From the NCBI GenBank assembly GCA_017395245.1, contig JAFPVR010000081.1, positions 1 through 64,000 on the forward strand: a stretch of DNA of 64,000 bases, written 5' to 3'. Below are positions 33,310 through 44,296 of this stretch, piece by piece; position 1 is the first letter of the stretch, and every line of letters starts with the position of its first letter. The translations under genes and the position numbers were made by a program. The notes under the pieces are model-generated. The model did no database searches and was not told where the DNA came from. It saw only the letters and a list, made by a program, of their open reading frames with translations. This DNA comes from Bacteroidales bacterium. Lineage in GTDB: Bacteria > Bacteroidota > Bacteroidia > Bacteroidales > WCHB1-69.

Positions 33310-33762
33310 ATGACGGACGTTCCCTCGGAAATTATGACCAAAATGGAGCGTTTCTGCGCTTTTCAGGAACGCTGTGAGAAAGACGTGAGACGGAAACTCA
33401 CGTCTTTCCATTTATCAGAAGACCAAGAAGATAAGGTTGTCAAGTTGCTAAAGGACAACCAGTTCCTTGATGAAAACCGTTATGCGGAGGCGTTTGTGCG
33501 CGGCAAGGTGCGCGTGGGGTGGGGGAGACAGAAAATCGTGGCGGCACTGCGGGCGAAAGGCATCCCGTCCGAGTTCATCGACCGCCACTGCGCCGCCATT
33601 CCCGCCGACGACTACGCGGCGACGCTCCGCAAAGCCATAGAAAAATGGCGCCGCTCGCACCCCGACGAGACTCCGAACAGCCCCAAGTTAGTGCGGCATC
33701 TGCTGTCGAAGGGGTATGCGATGGAGGAGGTGTTGTGGGAAATGAAGAATGATGAATGCTGA
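33310..33762 (+). CDS. recX: RecX-family regulatory protein
   Basis: 150 residues, all-helical, with the RecX three-helix repeats: CAFQERCEKDVRRKLTSF, the conserved FLDENRYAEAFVRGKVRVGWG segment, and GRQKIVAALRAKGI. RecX binds RecA filaments and limits their activity. Most bacteria keep it next to recA, but here it follows rng. The start at 33310 is preferred over the frame-open 33283, because the former sits cleanly after the rng stop. Last residues overlap nothing; the next gene starts three bases later. Confidence 0.87.
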   Translation: MTDVPSEIMTKMERFCAFQERCEKDVRRKLTSFHLSEDQEDKVVKLLKDNQFLDENRYAEAFVRGKVRVGWGRQKIVAALRAKGIPSEFIDRHCAAIPADDYAATLRKAIEKWRRSHPDETPNSPKLVRHLLSKGYAMEEVLWEMKNDEC

Positions 33763-33765
33763 ATT

Positions 33766-34596
33766 ATGAATAAAAAATCGTTGGTATTAATTGCGGCGGC
33801 GGTGTTAGCCGTTGTATTGATAGTGGCCAGTATCGCCACCAAAGGGAAGGCTGGATCGCAGACGAGTAATGTAGTGCGTTCCGCGCAGACGGCCGTCGTG
33901 CCAGACGGTGCTCTCGAAATCCCCACGTACACGCGTCCTCGTGCGCATTCGCAAAAGATTGAGCACAAGGCCTATACGGTGGATTATAACGAGGAGTGGC
34001 GGTTGGCGAACTGGGTGGCCTACGCGCTGACTGCGGAGCATACCAAGGGTCCGGTGGAGCGCTACAACAAGTTCGACGCCGACCCACAGGTGAAAGGTGC
34101 GACGGCGCAGTGGTGGGACTACAAGCACACCACCTACGACCGCGGCCATCTCGTGCCTGCCGGCGACATGAAGTGGGACGAGACGGCCATGCGCGAGTGC
34201 TTCTACCTGAGCAACATCGCCCCGCAGGACCACACTTTCAACGAGGGCGACTGGAACTATTTGGAGAACCGCGTGCGCGGCTGGGCCAATTTCTTCGGTG
34301 AGGTCTATGTGGTGTGCGGTCCCATCGTTTCCGAGCATCCCGAGGTGATTGGCGAGAACTGCATTGCCGTGCCAGACTCCTTCTTCAAGGTAGTGCTTTG
34401 CAACATGCGCGGCGAGTGGAACGCCGTCGGTTTCATCTGCCCCAACGATCCCACGCACCATAATCTCTCGCACTATACCCGCACCGTCGATGAGGTGGAG
34501 CGCATCACCGGTCTGGATTTCTTCCCGCTGCTCCCGGACGACGTGGAGGAGAGGATTGAATCGGGGATTGACTGGGGGGCGTGGCGGATACGATAA
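33766..34596 (+). CDS. DNA/RNA non-specific endonuclease (beta-beta-alpha-Me), membrane-anchored or exported
   Basis: 276 residues. A single hydrophobic segment (about 5-24) acts as signal or anchor. The nuclease motif YDRGHLVPAGDM (DRGH with catalytic His) is at ~125, followed by the metal-binding asparagine region LSNIAPQDHTFNEGDWNYLE and a late VGFICPN segment. This is the NucA/EndoG family, which cuts DNA and RNA without sequence preference. It follows recX by three bases and is probably co-transcribed. It is the second exported nuclease in the window. Confidence 0.9.
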   Translation: MNKKSLVLIAAAVLAVVLIVASIATKGKAGSQTSNVVRSAQTAVVPDGALEIPTYTRPRAHSQKIEHKAYTVDYNEEWRLANWVAYALTAEHTKGPVERYNKFDADPQVKGATAQWWDYKHTTYDRGHLVPAGDMKWDETAMRECFYLSNIAPQDHTFNEGDWNYLENRVRGWANFFGEVYVVCGPIVSEHPEVIGENCIAVPDSFFKVVLCNMRGEWNAVGFICPNDPTHHNLSHYTRTVDEVERITGLDFFPLLPDDVEERIESGIDWGAWRIR

Positions 34597-34603
34597 AATT
34601 TCG

Positions 34604-34611
34604 TATCTTTG
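34604..34611 (+). promoter_or_regulatory. -7 box (TATCTTTG) for uvrA
   Basis: Followed by CCGCCC; 27 bases before the GTG at 34639. It contains the TTG at 34609, which cannot therefore be the start. Confidence 0.7.
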
Positions 34612-34638
34612 CCGCCCTTAAAAAATCAGCAACCTATT

Positions 34639-37476
<2,838 letters not shown>

Positions 37477-37485
37477 AGGGGTGCC

Positions 37486-37513
37486 GTAGAGACGGATAAT
37501 TATGCGTCTCTAC
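37486..37513. repeat. GTAGAG palindrome after uvrA
   Basis: 28 bp; arms GTAGAGACG / CGTCTCTAC around an ATAATTAT centre with one mismatched pair. It begins nine bases after the uvrA stop and may serve as its terminator. Confidence 0.88.
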
Positions 37514-37592
37514 ATAACGTTTTACGCATCATTTTTTTTTCGTTATACAAGTGCAACCTTTTCGGATTTTTCCGTCTTATATAAAAATATTG

Positions 37593-37600
37593 TATCTTTG
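37593..37600 (+). promoter_or_regulatory. -7 box (TATCTTTG) for the SRPBCC-lptB operon
   Basis: 21 bases before the ATG at 37622. It rules out the earlier in-frame ATG at 37502, which lies inside the palindrome. Confidence 0.7.
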
Positions 37601-37621
37601 CAGATTCAAAAAACGAGAGAT

Positions 37622-38029
37622 ATGCTACACGTCAACAGTAATGAAGAGACCATTGCGGCTAGCCCTGAGAAAGTCTATCAGGTGCTGACGCAGTTTATGA
37701 ACAACGACAAGCTGAACCAGATTCCGGGATTGGACGGTTTGGAGACTTTCGAAAACGGCTGCCGTTTCAACGTGCAGGGGCAGGTGAGCTGTCAGCTGAC
37801 CATCACCGACCAGGTTCCCTACAGTCGCGTGGCGTACAAGGCCGACACCGACAAGCCCGTGAGTGCCGAGGTGACGTTCGACATCGTGCCGAACGGTGAC
37901 GGCAGTATACTGAGAGGGGCCGCCGACATCCAGGTGCCGTTTTTTCTGAAGGGGATGGTCAAGGGTGCCGTTGACAAGTTCATGGGCACAGCGATGCAAT
38001 ACCTCAAAACCGCCATCGAGAACAGTTAG
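37622..38029 (+). CDS. SRPBCC-fold (polyketide cyclase-like) protein
   Basis: 135 residues. The START-like fold is suggested by an opening strand with [20 protein letters not shown], an antiparallel sheet, and a long closing helix [20 protein letters not shown]. Such proteins hold small hydrophobic ligands in a cavity; no catalytic residues can be pointed to. The start codon of lptB follows after one base, so the two are translated together, and in Bacteroidota this small protein commonly neighbours lptB. A role near lipid or LPS export is an inference from context. Confidence 0.8.
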   Translation: MLHVNSNEETIAASPEKVYQVLTQFMNNDKLNQIPGLDGLETFENGCRFNVQGQVSCQLTITDQVPYSRVAYKADTDKPVSAEVTFDIVPNGDGSILRGAADIQVPFFLKGMVKGAVDKFMGTAMQYLKTAIENS

Positions 38030-38030
38030 T

Positions 38031-38762
38031 ATGGAATATACGATTCGGACCGACAAACTGGTTAAAAAATACAAGAACCGCACGGTCGTCAACGAGGTCT
38101 CCATTAACTTCACGCAGGGCGAGATTGTGGGTCTGCTCGGGCCAAACGGCGCGGGCAAGACCACTTCGTTCTATATGATAGTAGGGCTTATTAAGCCGTT
38201 CTCGGGTCGCATCTTCTTGAACGACAAGGATATATCGGAAGAGCCGATGTACAAGCGGGCGCAGATGGGTATCGCCTACCTGCCGCAGGAGGCGTCGGTG
38301 TTCCGCCAGCTGACCGTGGAGGACAACATCCGTGCCATCTTGGAGTTCAGCGGGATGAGCAAGGCCGAGCAGAATGCGAAGTTGGAGAGCCTGATTGCGG
38401 AGTTCAACATCGAAAAAGTGCGCCGTAACAAGGGTAACAACCTCTCCGGTGGGGAACGCCGGCGTGTGGAGATTGCCCGCTGTCTTGCCTCCGACCCCAA
38501 GTTCATCCTCTTGGACGAGCCCTTTGCGGGGGTCGATCCCATCGCCGTGGAGGACATCCAGGGCATTATCAGGAAGCTGAAAGACAGGAACATCGGCGTT
38601 GTCATCACCGACCACAACGTCCATGAGACGCTCTCCATCACCGACCGTGCCTACCTCCTGTTCGAGGGCCGCGTCCTCAAATCCGGCACGGCTGAGGAGC
38701 TCGCCGCCGACCCCGTGGTGAAAAAAGTGTATTTAGGAACGAATTTCGAGCTTCGCCGGTGA
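38031..38762 (+). CDS. lptB: LPS export ABC transporter ATP-binding protein
   Basis: 243 residues, single ABC domain. Walker [11 protein letters not shown]-loop [20 protein letters not shown] (the FRQLTVEDN signature is typical of LptB), signature [13 protein letters not shown], Walker [17 protein letters not shown], and the H-loop [12 protein letters not shown] are all present. It powers extraction of lipopolysaccharide from the inner membrane with LptF/LptG, which are not in the window. Second gene of the operon. Confidence 0.95.
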   Translation: MEYTIRTDKLVKKYKNRTVVNEVSINFTQGEIVGLLGPNGAGKTTSFYMIVGLIKPFSGRIFLNDKDISEEPMYKRAQMGIAYLPQEASVFRQLTVEDNIRAILEFSGMSKAEQNAKLESLIAEFNIEKVRRNKGNNLSGGERRRVEIARCLASDPKFILLDEPFAGVDPIAVEDIQGIIRKLKDRNIGVVITDHNVHETLSITDRAYLLFEGRVLKSGTAEELAADPVVKKVYLGTNFELRR

Positions 38763-38775
38763 ACGGCGAAGGTGG

Positions 38776-38839
38776 TCGGCTAATTGAGTGGATTTTACGA
38801 ATATAATATCGGCTAATTGAGCGGATTTCACGAATATAA
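38776..38839. repeat. Two-copy 31 bp tandem repeat (period 33)
   Basis: Two copies starting TCGGCTAATTGAG and ending ACGAATATAA at 38776-38806 and 38809-38839, differing at two positions (G/A and C/T changes). It lies just before the TPR-type gene and could be a regulator site pair. Confidence 0.75.
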
Positions 38840-38883
38840 ATAAACATAAAAAACGAAAAAATAAAACACCAAACAATAACAAT

Positions 38884-41800
38884 ATGAAAAAGAGTCAATT
38901 ATTCCGGACAATCATGATTCTCGCGGTGGCGGTGGCGCCGTGGCTCGCGAGTGCGCAGGTCAAGCAGGTGTTCAAGGTCGTGGATTTCGACACGAAGCAG
39001 CCCATCGCGGGTGTGACCAACACCGTCTACGGCCAGAAAATCACCACCGATGCCAAGGGTGTGGCTGTTGTAACCCTTCCCGCCGACAAAAAAGACGCCT
39101 ATCTGCTGATGGAAGATTGGAAGAAGGAAGGTTATATGTCTATGGGCAGGATGCCGGAATCGTTTTTCAAACGGTTTCAGACCAAAGACACCATCAAATA
39201 CTATATGGCTGATGAAAAGGCCTATCGGAAGGAAGCTCGGATGATGTTCGACTCGCTGTACCGCTTCGTCTACGACACGGTCATCCGTTACACGGCGAAG
39301 GTGTACATGGATTCCATCGCTAAAACGCCCGATCAGACCAACGCGCTGGCGCAAGAGTGGCTGCGGTCGTTCTGGTCGCTGGATCCGATGGCGAAACCTT
39401 GTATCTCAGATGCTTACGATATCAGCCGTTACGGGTGTTACGAATATACGGCGCCAAAGTACGCAGATGCGTTGCGGGTGTTGCGCTCCGGCGATGTCAA
39501 CAAGGCCGTGGAAATGGCCAAGGAACGGGTGGATACCGCCAACAACAGCCGCGAGAACCTCGAGTGGACCGACTTCTATCGTTGGATGCGCAGCCTGGAC
39601 CTTGCCACTATGGACGAGTCCCCGGTGAGCGATTATAGCGGCCTGCTCTATCGGAATCACTTCAATCCGTTTATCTACGTGAACTATATCGAGGATTTGA
39701 ACCGCGACCAACTCTACGACAAGGCGGATTCCATCATCAGGATTGAGAAGGGAAACAACAGGGATCCGCGATTCGAAGTCGAGCTGGCGCCCAGCTATTT
39801 CCGCTATATCCTAGGGGCGCCTGACAACGCCAAACTGAAGGCACTTGCCGAGCAGACGCTTGAGACGGCTCTCAAAACCTACCGCGACTATCCGTGCAGA
39901 TCCGTGTTAGGCGACGTGTACTGGAATTATAAGAACCTTTATTTTGTATATGTTACGCTGGAGGACAGCGTCTCGGCGACCCGCGCCATCGACAGCTCCA
40001 TAGCCAATTTTCAGAAATACCTCGACACGTACTACACGGACAATGCCTACGCTCGCAACCAAAAAATCATCTCTACCTATCAGAATATGCTCTCCACGTT
40101 GAGCTTTAATCTGGAATATATCCCGATAGAAACGGTAAACAAGTTGTATACATCGATTTATGACGCTGCGAAGGCCAACTACGATGCTGACAAATCAAAT
40201 CAAATGCTGAAGTTGCAGTTGGCCGAGAATGCGTTGGAGTGGCTCAAGAATGTGGATGAGGAGGCGGATGATTCCACCGCTGCGAAATATACTGAAATCC
40301 TTGAGATGCTTGTGGATTTGGAGTCGGAACTCGCGCAGGAACTGACGGAATATTACGCCGTGCAGAACATCCAGGTTGCGTCGCAGTATATGGGCGATGC
40401 CGTGACCCGTGGGGTCGCCAGCGACAAGATGCAGGAGGCCTTCCGCAAGTATGTGCAAAGTTTCGACGTGGTGAACGCCCTCTATCCCAAGGTTTTCATC
40501 AACGTCTATCAGCGTCTGAACGCTGTGGTGGAGGATTACATGGCCGGCACCCAGCAGACGGTGCTTGCCGCCGAACTCGCCGCCTTCAACGACCGCTTGT
40601 TCAGCATTCGCGAGGACAATGACCCGCAGAAAATTCTGGTCGCCAAGGCCGAATATGCCAACGGCATCGCCGAATCACTCTATCAGTCGGAGAGTTATGA
40701 CGAGGCCATCGGTTACTACCAGCAGGCCGACGAGTATTACAAAAAGGCTATCCCGAACGATGAACAGCTCTGGATTCCGTACCTGAACAACTATTTGCAA
40801 ATGGGTGACGCGCACCTCTACCAGAACCAGTATGACAAGGCCGTGATGACCTACCAGCAGATTTTAGACTACGAGTCGCAGATTCCGGCCTCCATGATGC
40901 CGCAATACATCACGATGAAAGGTTCTGTGAACTACTACATCGGCGATGTGTATAAGGCCACCGGCGATTCCAAACGTGCTGAAAAAGAGTACAAAACAGC
41001 TGAAAAATGGTACAAGAAGGCCATCGCCATGGGCGACACCACGGCATACCAGGTGATGGGTGAGATGTATTGGGGCAAAGCGGTGATGTACTACCAGCAA
41101 GATGATTTGAAACGCTGCAAGCAGGCGTTGGAGGTCTCGGTCGCCAACTACGAGAAATGCAAGACGGACCGGATGCTGACCCGCTACGAACGCGCCAAAT
41201 CGACGCTCGGTGCGTTCTACGAGATGGAAGGCAACGATGAGAAATATTACGCCAACCTGAAAGGTCTCATCGATTTTTACCGCAAGTTCGTCGATGCTGA
41301 CGAAGATTACGCCGTCGAGCTGGTACAGGGGGCCGAGAAGATGTTGAATAGCGGGAAGATTACCCAGGAGGAGACGCTGATTTACTCGCAGGACCTCATG
41401 GACGGCCTCATTGCGCTGAACGACGCCGGCCGCGACGTGGACCTCCCGTATCTGCGTAGCCTGTTCAACCTTGCCCGCGCGAACGCTATGAACGATTCCA
41501 TAGAGACGGCCATCCGCCTCTACCGCGACTGTGCCACGATGAGTGAATACATGTTTGCCGACACCTCCATGGAAACGCACAAGGGCAATATGGCGGAGAT
41601 TTACCTCAAGTTGGCCCTTTGCTACGAGAGCATGGCCGAGGATATCGACACCGCGCATTCCGAAAACTGGTACTTCCGCGCTGTCGACACCCGCGACTCG
41701 CTCATCGACCTGATGAAGGAACTCAACGACGACGGGGATATCAATCTTACCTACAAAACTGCGCTGCAGTACCGCAAAAACGGTGCTCTTTTCTACAAAC

Positions 41801-42144
41801 TTGACATGGTTCCTTCCGCGCAGGACTATTTCGACAAGTCCAACGATTTGTTGATGATGCTCTACAATAGCGAGTACAAGGCCGAAGTGGAAGACGATGT
41901 CATCCAAAATTACTTCCTCAAGGGTGTGGTTTACTACGACAACGACGACGAGGCGAACGCACTCCAATACCTCCGCAAGGCTGTTGAGTTCGGCGAGCGG
42001 GTGGAGGCGGACAATTTCTCTCCCTACTACTTAGCCGCCGCCGCGCAACTCCTTGAGATCCTCGAAAAGGACAAATCCGCCAATGCCGCCGAGATTGCCA
42101 AGCTGAACAAGGCGGTGAAGGCGATGTCGAAGAAGTTGAAGTAA
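38884..42144 (+). CDS. Large exported helical-repeat (TPR-like) protein
   Basis: 1086 residues. Signal peptide 1-24 (ending WLASA-Q). Residues ~28-70 look like a CarboxypepD-regulatory/carbohydrate-type beta domain (FKVVDFDTKQPIAGVTNTVY). The rest is almost wholly alpha-helical and rich in Tyr, Asp, Ala and Lys. TPR-like pairs are clearest at ~600-760 (SYDEAIGYYQQADEYYKKAI, QYDKAVMTYQQILDYES, DSKRAEKEYKTAEKWYKKAI) and ~850-1050. It has no catalytic motif. Likely a periplasmic or outer-membrane scaffold; a gliding/T9SS link is possible but not shown. Monocistronic; function unknown. Confidence 0.82.
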   Translation: MKKSQLFRTIMILAVAVAPWLASAQVKQVFKVVDFDTKQPIAGVTNTVYGQKITTDAKGVAVVTLPADKKDAYLLMEDWKKEGYMSMGRMPESFFKRFQTKDTIKYYMADEKAYRKEARMMFDSLYRFVYDTVIRYTAKVYMDSIAKTPDQTNALAQEWLRSFWSLDPMAKPCISDAYDISRYGCYEYTAPKYADALRVLRSGDVNKAVEMAKERVDTANNSRENLEWTDFYRWMRSLDLATMDESPVSDYSGLLYRNHFNPFIYVNYIEDLNRDQLYDKADSIIRIEKGNNRDPRFEVELAPSYFRYILGAPDNAKLKALAEQTLETALKTYRDYPCRSVLGDVYWNYKNLYFVYVTLEDSVSATRAIDSSIANFQKYLDTYYTDNAYARNQKIISTYQNMLSTLSFNLEYIPIETVNKLYTSIYDAAKANYDADKSNQMLKLQLAENALEWLKNVDEEADDSTAAKYTEILEMLVDLESELAQELTEYYAVQNIQVASQYMGDAVTRGVASDKMQEAFRKYVQSFDVVNALYPKVFINVYQRLNAVVEDYMAGTQQTVLAAELAAFNDRLFSIREDNDPQKILVAKAEYANGIAESLYQSESYDEAIGYYQQADEYYKKAIPNDEQLWIPYLNNYLQMGDAHLYQNQYDKAVMTYQQILDYESQIPASMMPQYITMKGSVNYYIGDVYKATGDSKRAEKEYKTAEKWYKKAIAMGDTTAYQVMGEMYWGKAVMYYQQDDLKRCKQALEVSVANYEKCKTDRMLTRYERAKSTLGAFYEMEGNDEKYYANLKGLIDFYRKFVDADEDYAVELVQGAEKMLNSGKITQEETLIYSQDLMDGLIALNDAGRDVDLPYLRSLFNLARANAMNDSIETAIRLYRDCATMSEYMFADTSMETHKGNMAEIYLKLALCYESMAEDIDTAHSENWYFRAVDTRDSLIDLMKELNDDGDINLTYKTALQYRKNGALFYKLDMVPSAQDYFDKSNDLLMMLYNSEYKAEVEDDVIQNYFLKGVVYYDNDDEANALQYLRKAVEFGERVEADNFSPYYLAAAAQLLEILEKDKSANAAEIAKLNKAVKAMSKKLK

Positions 42145-42146
42145 GA

Positions 42147-42224
42147 CTTGAGACTTGAGACGTAAGACTTTTGGGAGGGATGTCCCTATATACCCAAAGT
42201 CTCAAGTCTTAAGTCTTAAGTCTC
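42147..42224. repeat. Inverted word array (GACTTGAGACTTG / CAAGTCTTAAGTC)
   Basis: Words GACTTGAGAC and GTAAGAC on the left face CCAAAGTCTCAAGTCTTAAG on the right around GGGATGTCCC, giving a long imperfect hairpin after the TPR gene. The same words recur at 62570-62598 next to the M13 peptidase gene. Confidence 0.65.
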
Positions 42225-42273
42225 GACCCGAGATTCCCCATAACGACCAATTCATAGTGATAGTTAACTAAAA

Positions 42274-43053
42274 ATGCAGAAATACCACCATAGATATACC
42301 GTCACCTGCCAAGATATGAACAAGGACTACCGGCTCAGTCCGCAGGCGGTGCTCCTCTACTTCCAGGAGAGCTATGCGCGGTTCATGGGTTGCCTCAACA
42401 TGGCCGCCTTCGACCTGGTCAAGGAGCGTCGGATGTGGATTATCACGGAGATGAGTGCCGAGATGATGCCGGTCGACACGTTCTGGGGCGACGACATTGT
42501 GGTGACGATTTGGGTCAGCGAGATTACGCCGCTGCGGGTCTATGCCGACTACCACGTCACCAATGCCGACACGGGCGTGATGATTGCGAAGGGCACGAGC
42601 TGTTGGAACTTGATGAACGCCGATACACGCAAACTGGACTTCACGGATGTGGTCGCGCCGCGCATCACCATGGTACCCGAGTTGATGCTGTCCACACACA
42701 GGAAACTCCGCTTCCCGAAAGAAGGCGAGGTACTCAAGCAGGTCAACCATACGGTGAACCAACTCGACCTCGACTTCAACGGGCACGTCAACAACCGCAG
42801 TTACGTCAACATCGCCATGCTCACCGTGCCTGACGAGTTCATCGTCACCCATCGGACGCGGAGTTTCACCGTGCATTGGCTGCGGGAGACCTACCTCGGC
42901 GAAACGCTGACCTGCACGCTCTACGGCCTTCCTGACGGTGCTTACATGCATAAGCTCACCCGCACCGACGGCACTGTTGCCGCTGAGATTCTCTCCGTTT
43001 GGGAACCGCTGACGAGTACGGTGGATGTCGCTGAAGTCGCGAAGCGACGATGA
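42274..43053 (+). CDS. Acyl-[acyl-carrier-protein] thioesterase (FatA-like)
   Basis: 259 residues, double hot-dog fold. It releases fatty acids from acyl-ACP. The N-terminal hot dog starts YTVTCQDMNKDYRLSPQAVL with the family W-x-I-T-E pattern (MWIITEMSAEM). The C-terminal domain carries the catalytic region LDFNGHVNNRSYVN (Asn and His as in plant FatA/FatB and bacterial relatives). Length is typical of bacterial members. It stands alone, with no promoter box recognised, and is followed by the second GC-rich intergenic repeat. Confidence 0.9.
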   Translation: MQKYHHRYTVTCQDMNKDYRLSPQAVLLYFQESYARFMGCLNMAAFDLVKERRMWIITEMSAEMMPVDTFWGDDIVVTIWVSEITPLRVYADYHVTNADTGVMIAKGTSCWNLMNADTRKLDFTDVVAPRITMVPELMLSTHRKLRFPKEGEVLKQVNHTVNQLDLDFNGHVNNRSYVNIAMLTVPDEFIVTHRTRSFTVHWLRETYLGETLTCTLYGLPDGAYMHKLTRTDGTVAAEILSVWEPLTSTVDVAEVAKRR

Positions 43054-43080
43054 TAAGATGATATAACGGTCGAAGGACCA

Positions 43081-43121
43081 TTCCCCTCCTTTTAAGGAGG
43101 GGTGCCCGCAGGGCGGGGTAG
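43081..43121. repeat. GC-rich intergenic repeat, copy 2 (reverse orientation)
   Basis: TTCCCCTCC, GGAGGGGTGCCCGCAGGGCG and GGGTAG read as the reverse complement of the segment at 106-140. The CCCCTCC/GGAGGGG hairpin is better preserved here. Confidence 0.8.
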
Positions 43122-43179
43122 TAAAAAGACTACTTCCTTGAACAGTCTCGAAGAGATAAAACGCGCGAAGCGCAATTAA

Positions 43180-43207
43180 CCCCACACAAGCGAAGCGTAG
43201 TGTGGGG
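43180..43207 (+). other. Hairpin immediately upstream of aroC
   Basis: The perfect 8 bp stem CCCCACAC (43180-43187) / GTGTGGGG (43200-43207) has a GCGAAGCG-containing loop. It ends two bases before the ATG at 43210 and 17 before the preferred ATG at 43225, close enough to affect ribosome access. Confidence 0.5.
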
Positions 43208-43224
43208 CTATGACGAAACAGACT

Positions 43225-44169
43225 ATGGATACTTTTGGGAATATATACCGCCTCACCGACTGGGGAGACACCCACGGCGACGCACTGGAGGGCCTCATCG
43301 AGGGCTGTCCGGCGGGGCTGCTTGTGGATATGGACTTCGTGAACGTCGAACTGAATCGGCGAGCTCCGAGCGGGGATACGTTTTCTACGAAGCGACTGGA
43401 AACCGACCGTGTGGAGTTCCTTTCCGGTATTGTTGACGGCGTGACCACCGGCGAGCCTATCCGTTTCAGGATTCCCAATGAAGATGTAAAAATCTCGGAA
43501 GCAAACCGTTACGTGCTGAAACCGTCGCACGCGTCTTACACGTACATGCGCAAGTACGGCGTGACGGACAACGAGCAGTGCGGACGGGCATCGGCCCGGC
43601 AGACGGTATGCCGGGTGGTGGCGGGTGCCATCGCCAAGTTGTGGCTGCAGGATAGGGGAGTGCGGATTACCTCGCGGACGCTGAGCATTGCTGAAGCGGC
43701 ACGCGAGGGCGACTCCGTGGGCGCACTCGTGGAGGGCCGCATCAGCGGGTTGCCGGCGGGATTAGGCGAGCCGGTCTATGACAAGTTCTCGGCACGGTTG
43801 GCATACGCGATGCTCAGCATCAACGCGGCGAAGGGCTTCGAGTACGGTTTGGGCTTTAAGGCGGCGGAAATGTCCGGCAGCGAATACCACGACCTGCAGA
43901 ACCCCGATTTCTCGTTCCGCACCAACCATGATGGCGGTATCCAAGGCGGCATCACCAACGGCGAGGAGGTCTATTTCCGCGTGGCGTTCAAGCCGATTCC
44001 GTCGGTGCGCTATGACAGGGAAACCATTGATTTTGATGGGAAACCGACCAATATGCGCGGCTCCGACCGTAACGACCTCTGCGTGGTGCCGAGGGTATTG
44101 CCGGTGGTGGAGGCAATGGCCGCGATGGTGGTGATGGACTTTTGGTTAATGCAGAATATAGAATTATGA
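43225..44169 (+). CDS. aroC: Chorismate synthase, short and divergent
   Basis: 314 residues instead of ~350-390. It would convert EPSP to chorismate using reduced FMN. Family landmarks are recognisable but altered: DWGDTHG for the usual TWGESHG, KPSHASYTY for RPGHADYTY, GRASARQT for GRSSARET, EGDSVGAL for GDSVGG, and GSDRNDLCVVPR for RHDPCVVPR. The histidine of the first motif and the serine-arginine core of the third remain. About 40 residues are missing between RGVRITS and AREGDSVG. The start at 43225 gives the family-like MDTFGN; the ATG at 43210 adds five residues. It may be a functional lineage variant or a paralogue. Confidence 0.85.
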   Translation: MDTFGNIYRLTDWGDTHGDALEGLIEGCPAGLLVDMDFVNVELNRRAPSGDTFSTKRLETDRVEFLSGIVDGVTTGEPIRFRIPNEDVKISEANRYVLKPSHASYTYMRKYGVTDNEQCGRASARQTVCRVVAGAIAKLWLQDRGVRITSRTLSIAEAAREGDSVGALVEGRISGLPAGLGEPVYDKFSARLAYAMLSINAAKGFEYGLGFKAAEMSGSEYHDLQNPDFSFRTNHDGGIQGGITNGEEVYFRVAFKPIPSVRYDRETIDFDGKPTNMRGSDRNDLCVVPRVLPVVEAMAAMVVMDFWLMQNIEL

Positions 44170-44205
44170 ATTATGAATTATGAATAAAAAAGGCGGATGA
44201 TGTTT

Positions 44206-44296
44206 CAGTGATCATTCGCATTTTTTCGTCTATTCATCGTTTTTTATCGTTTTTATCGTTCATTCATCGCCTATTCATCGTTATTCATCGTCATTT
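44206..44296. repeat. Low-complexity word array (TTCATCG / TTATCGTT)
   Basis: About nine degenerate copies of TATTCATCG-like words lie between the convergent ends of aroC and mnmE, reaching the mnmE stop. The same TCATCGTTG words flank the palindromes at 20.5-20.7 kb. Confidence 0.55.

Noticed and set aside
42268-43530. 420-codon minus-strand frame across the thioesterase and aroC genes
   Set aside because: Antisense to two recognised proteins and crosses a dispersed repeat; no coding character.
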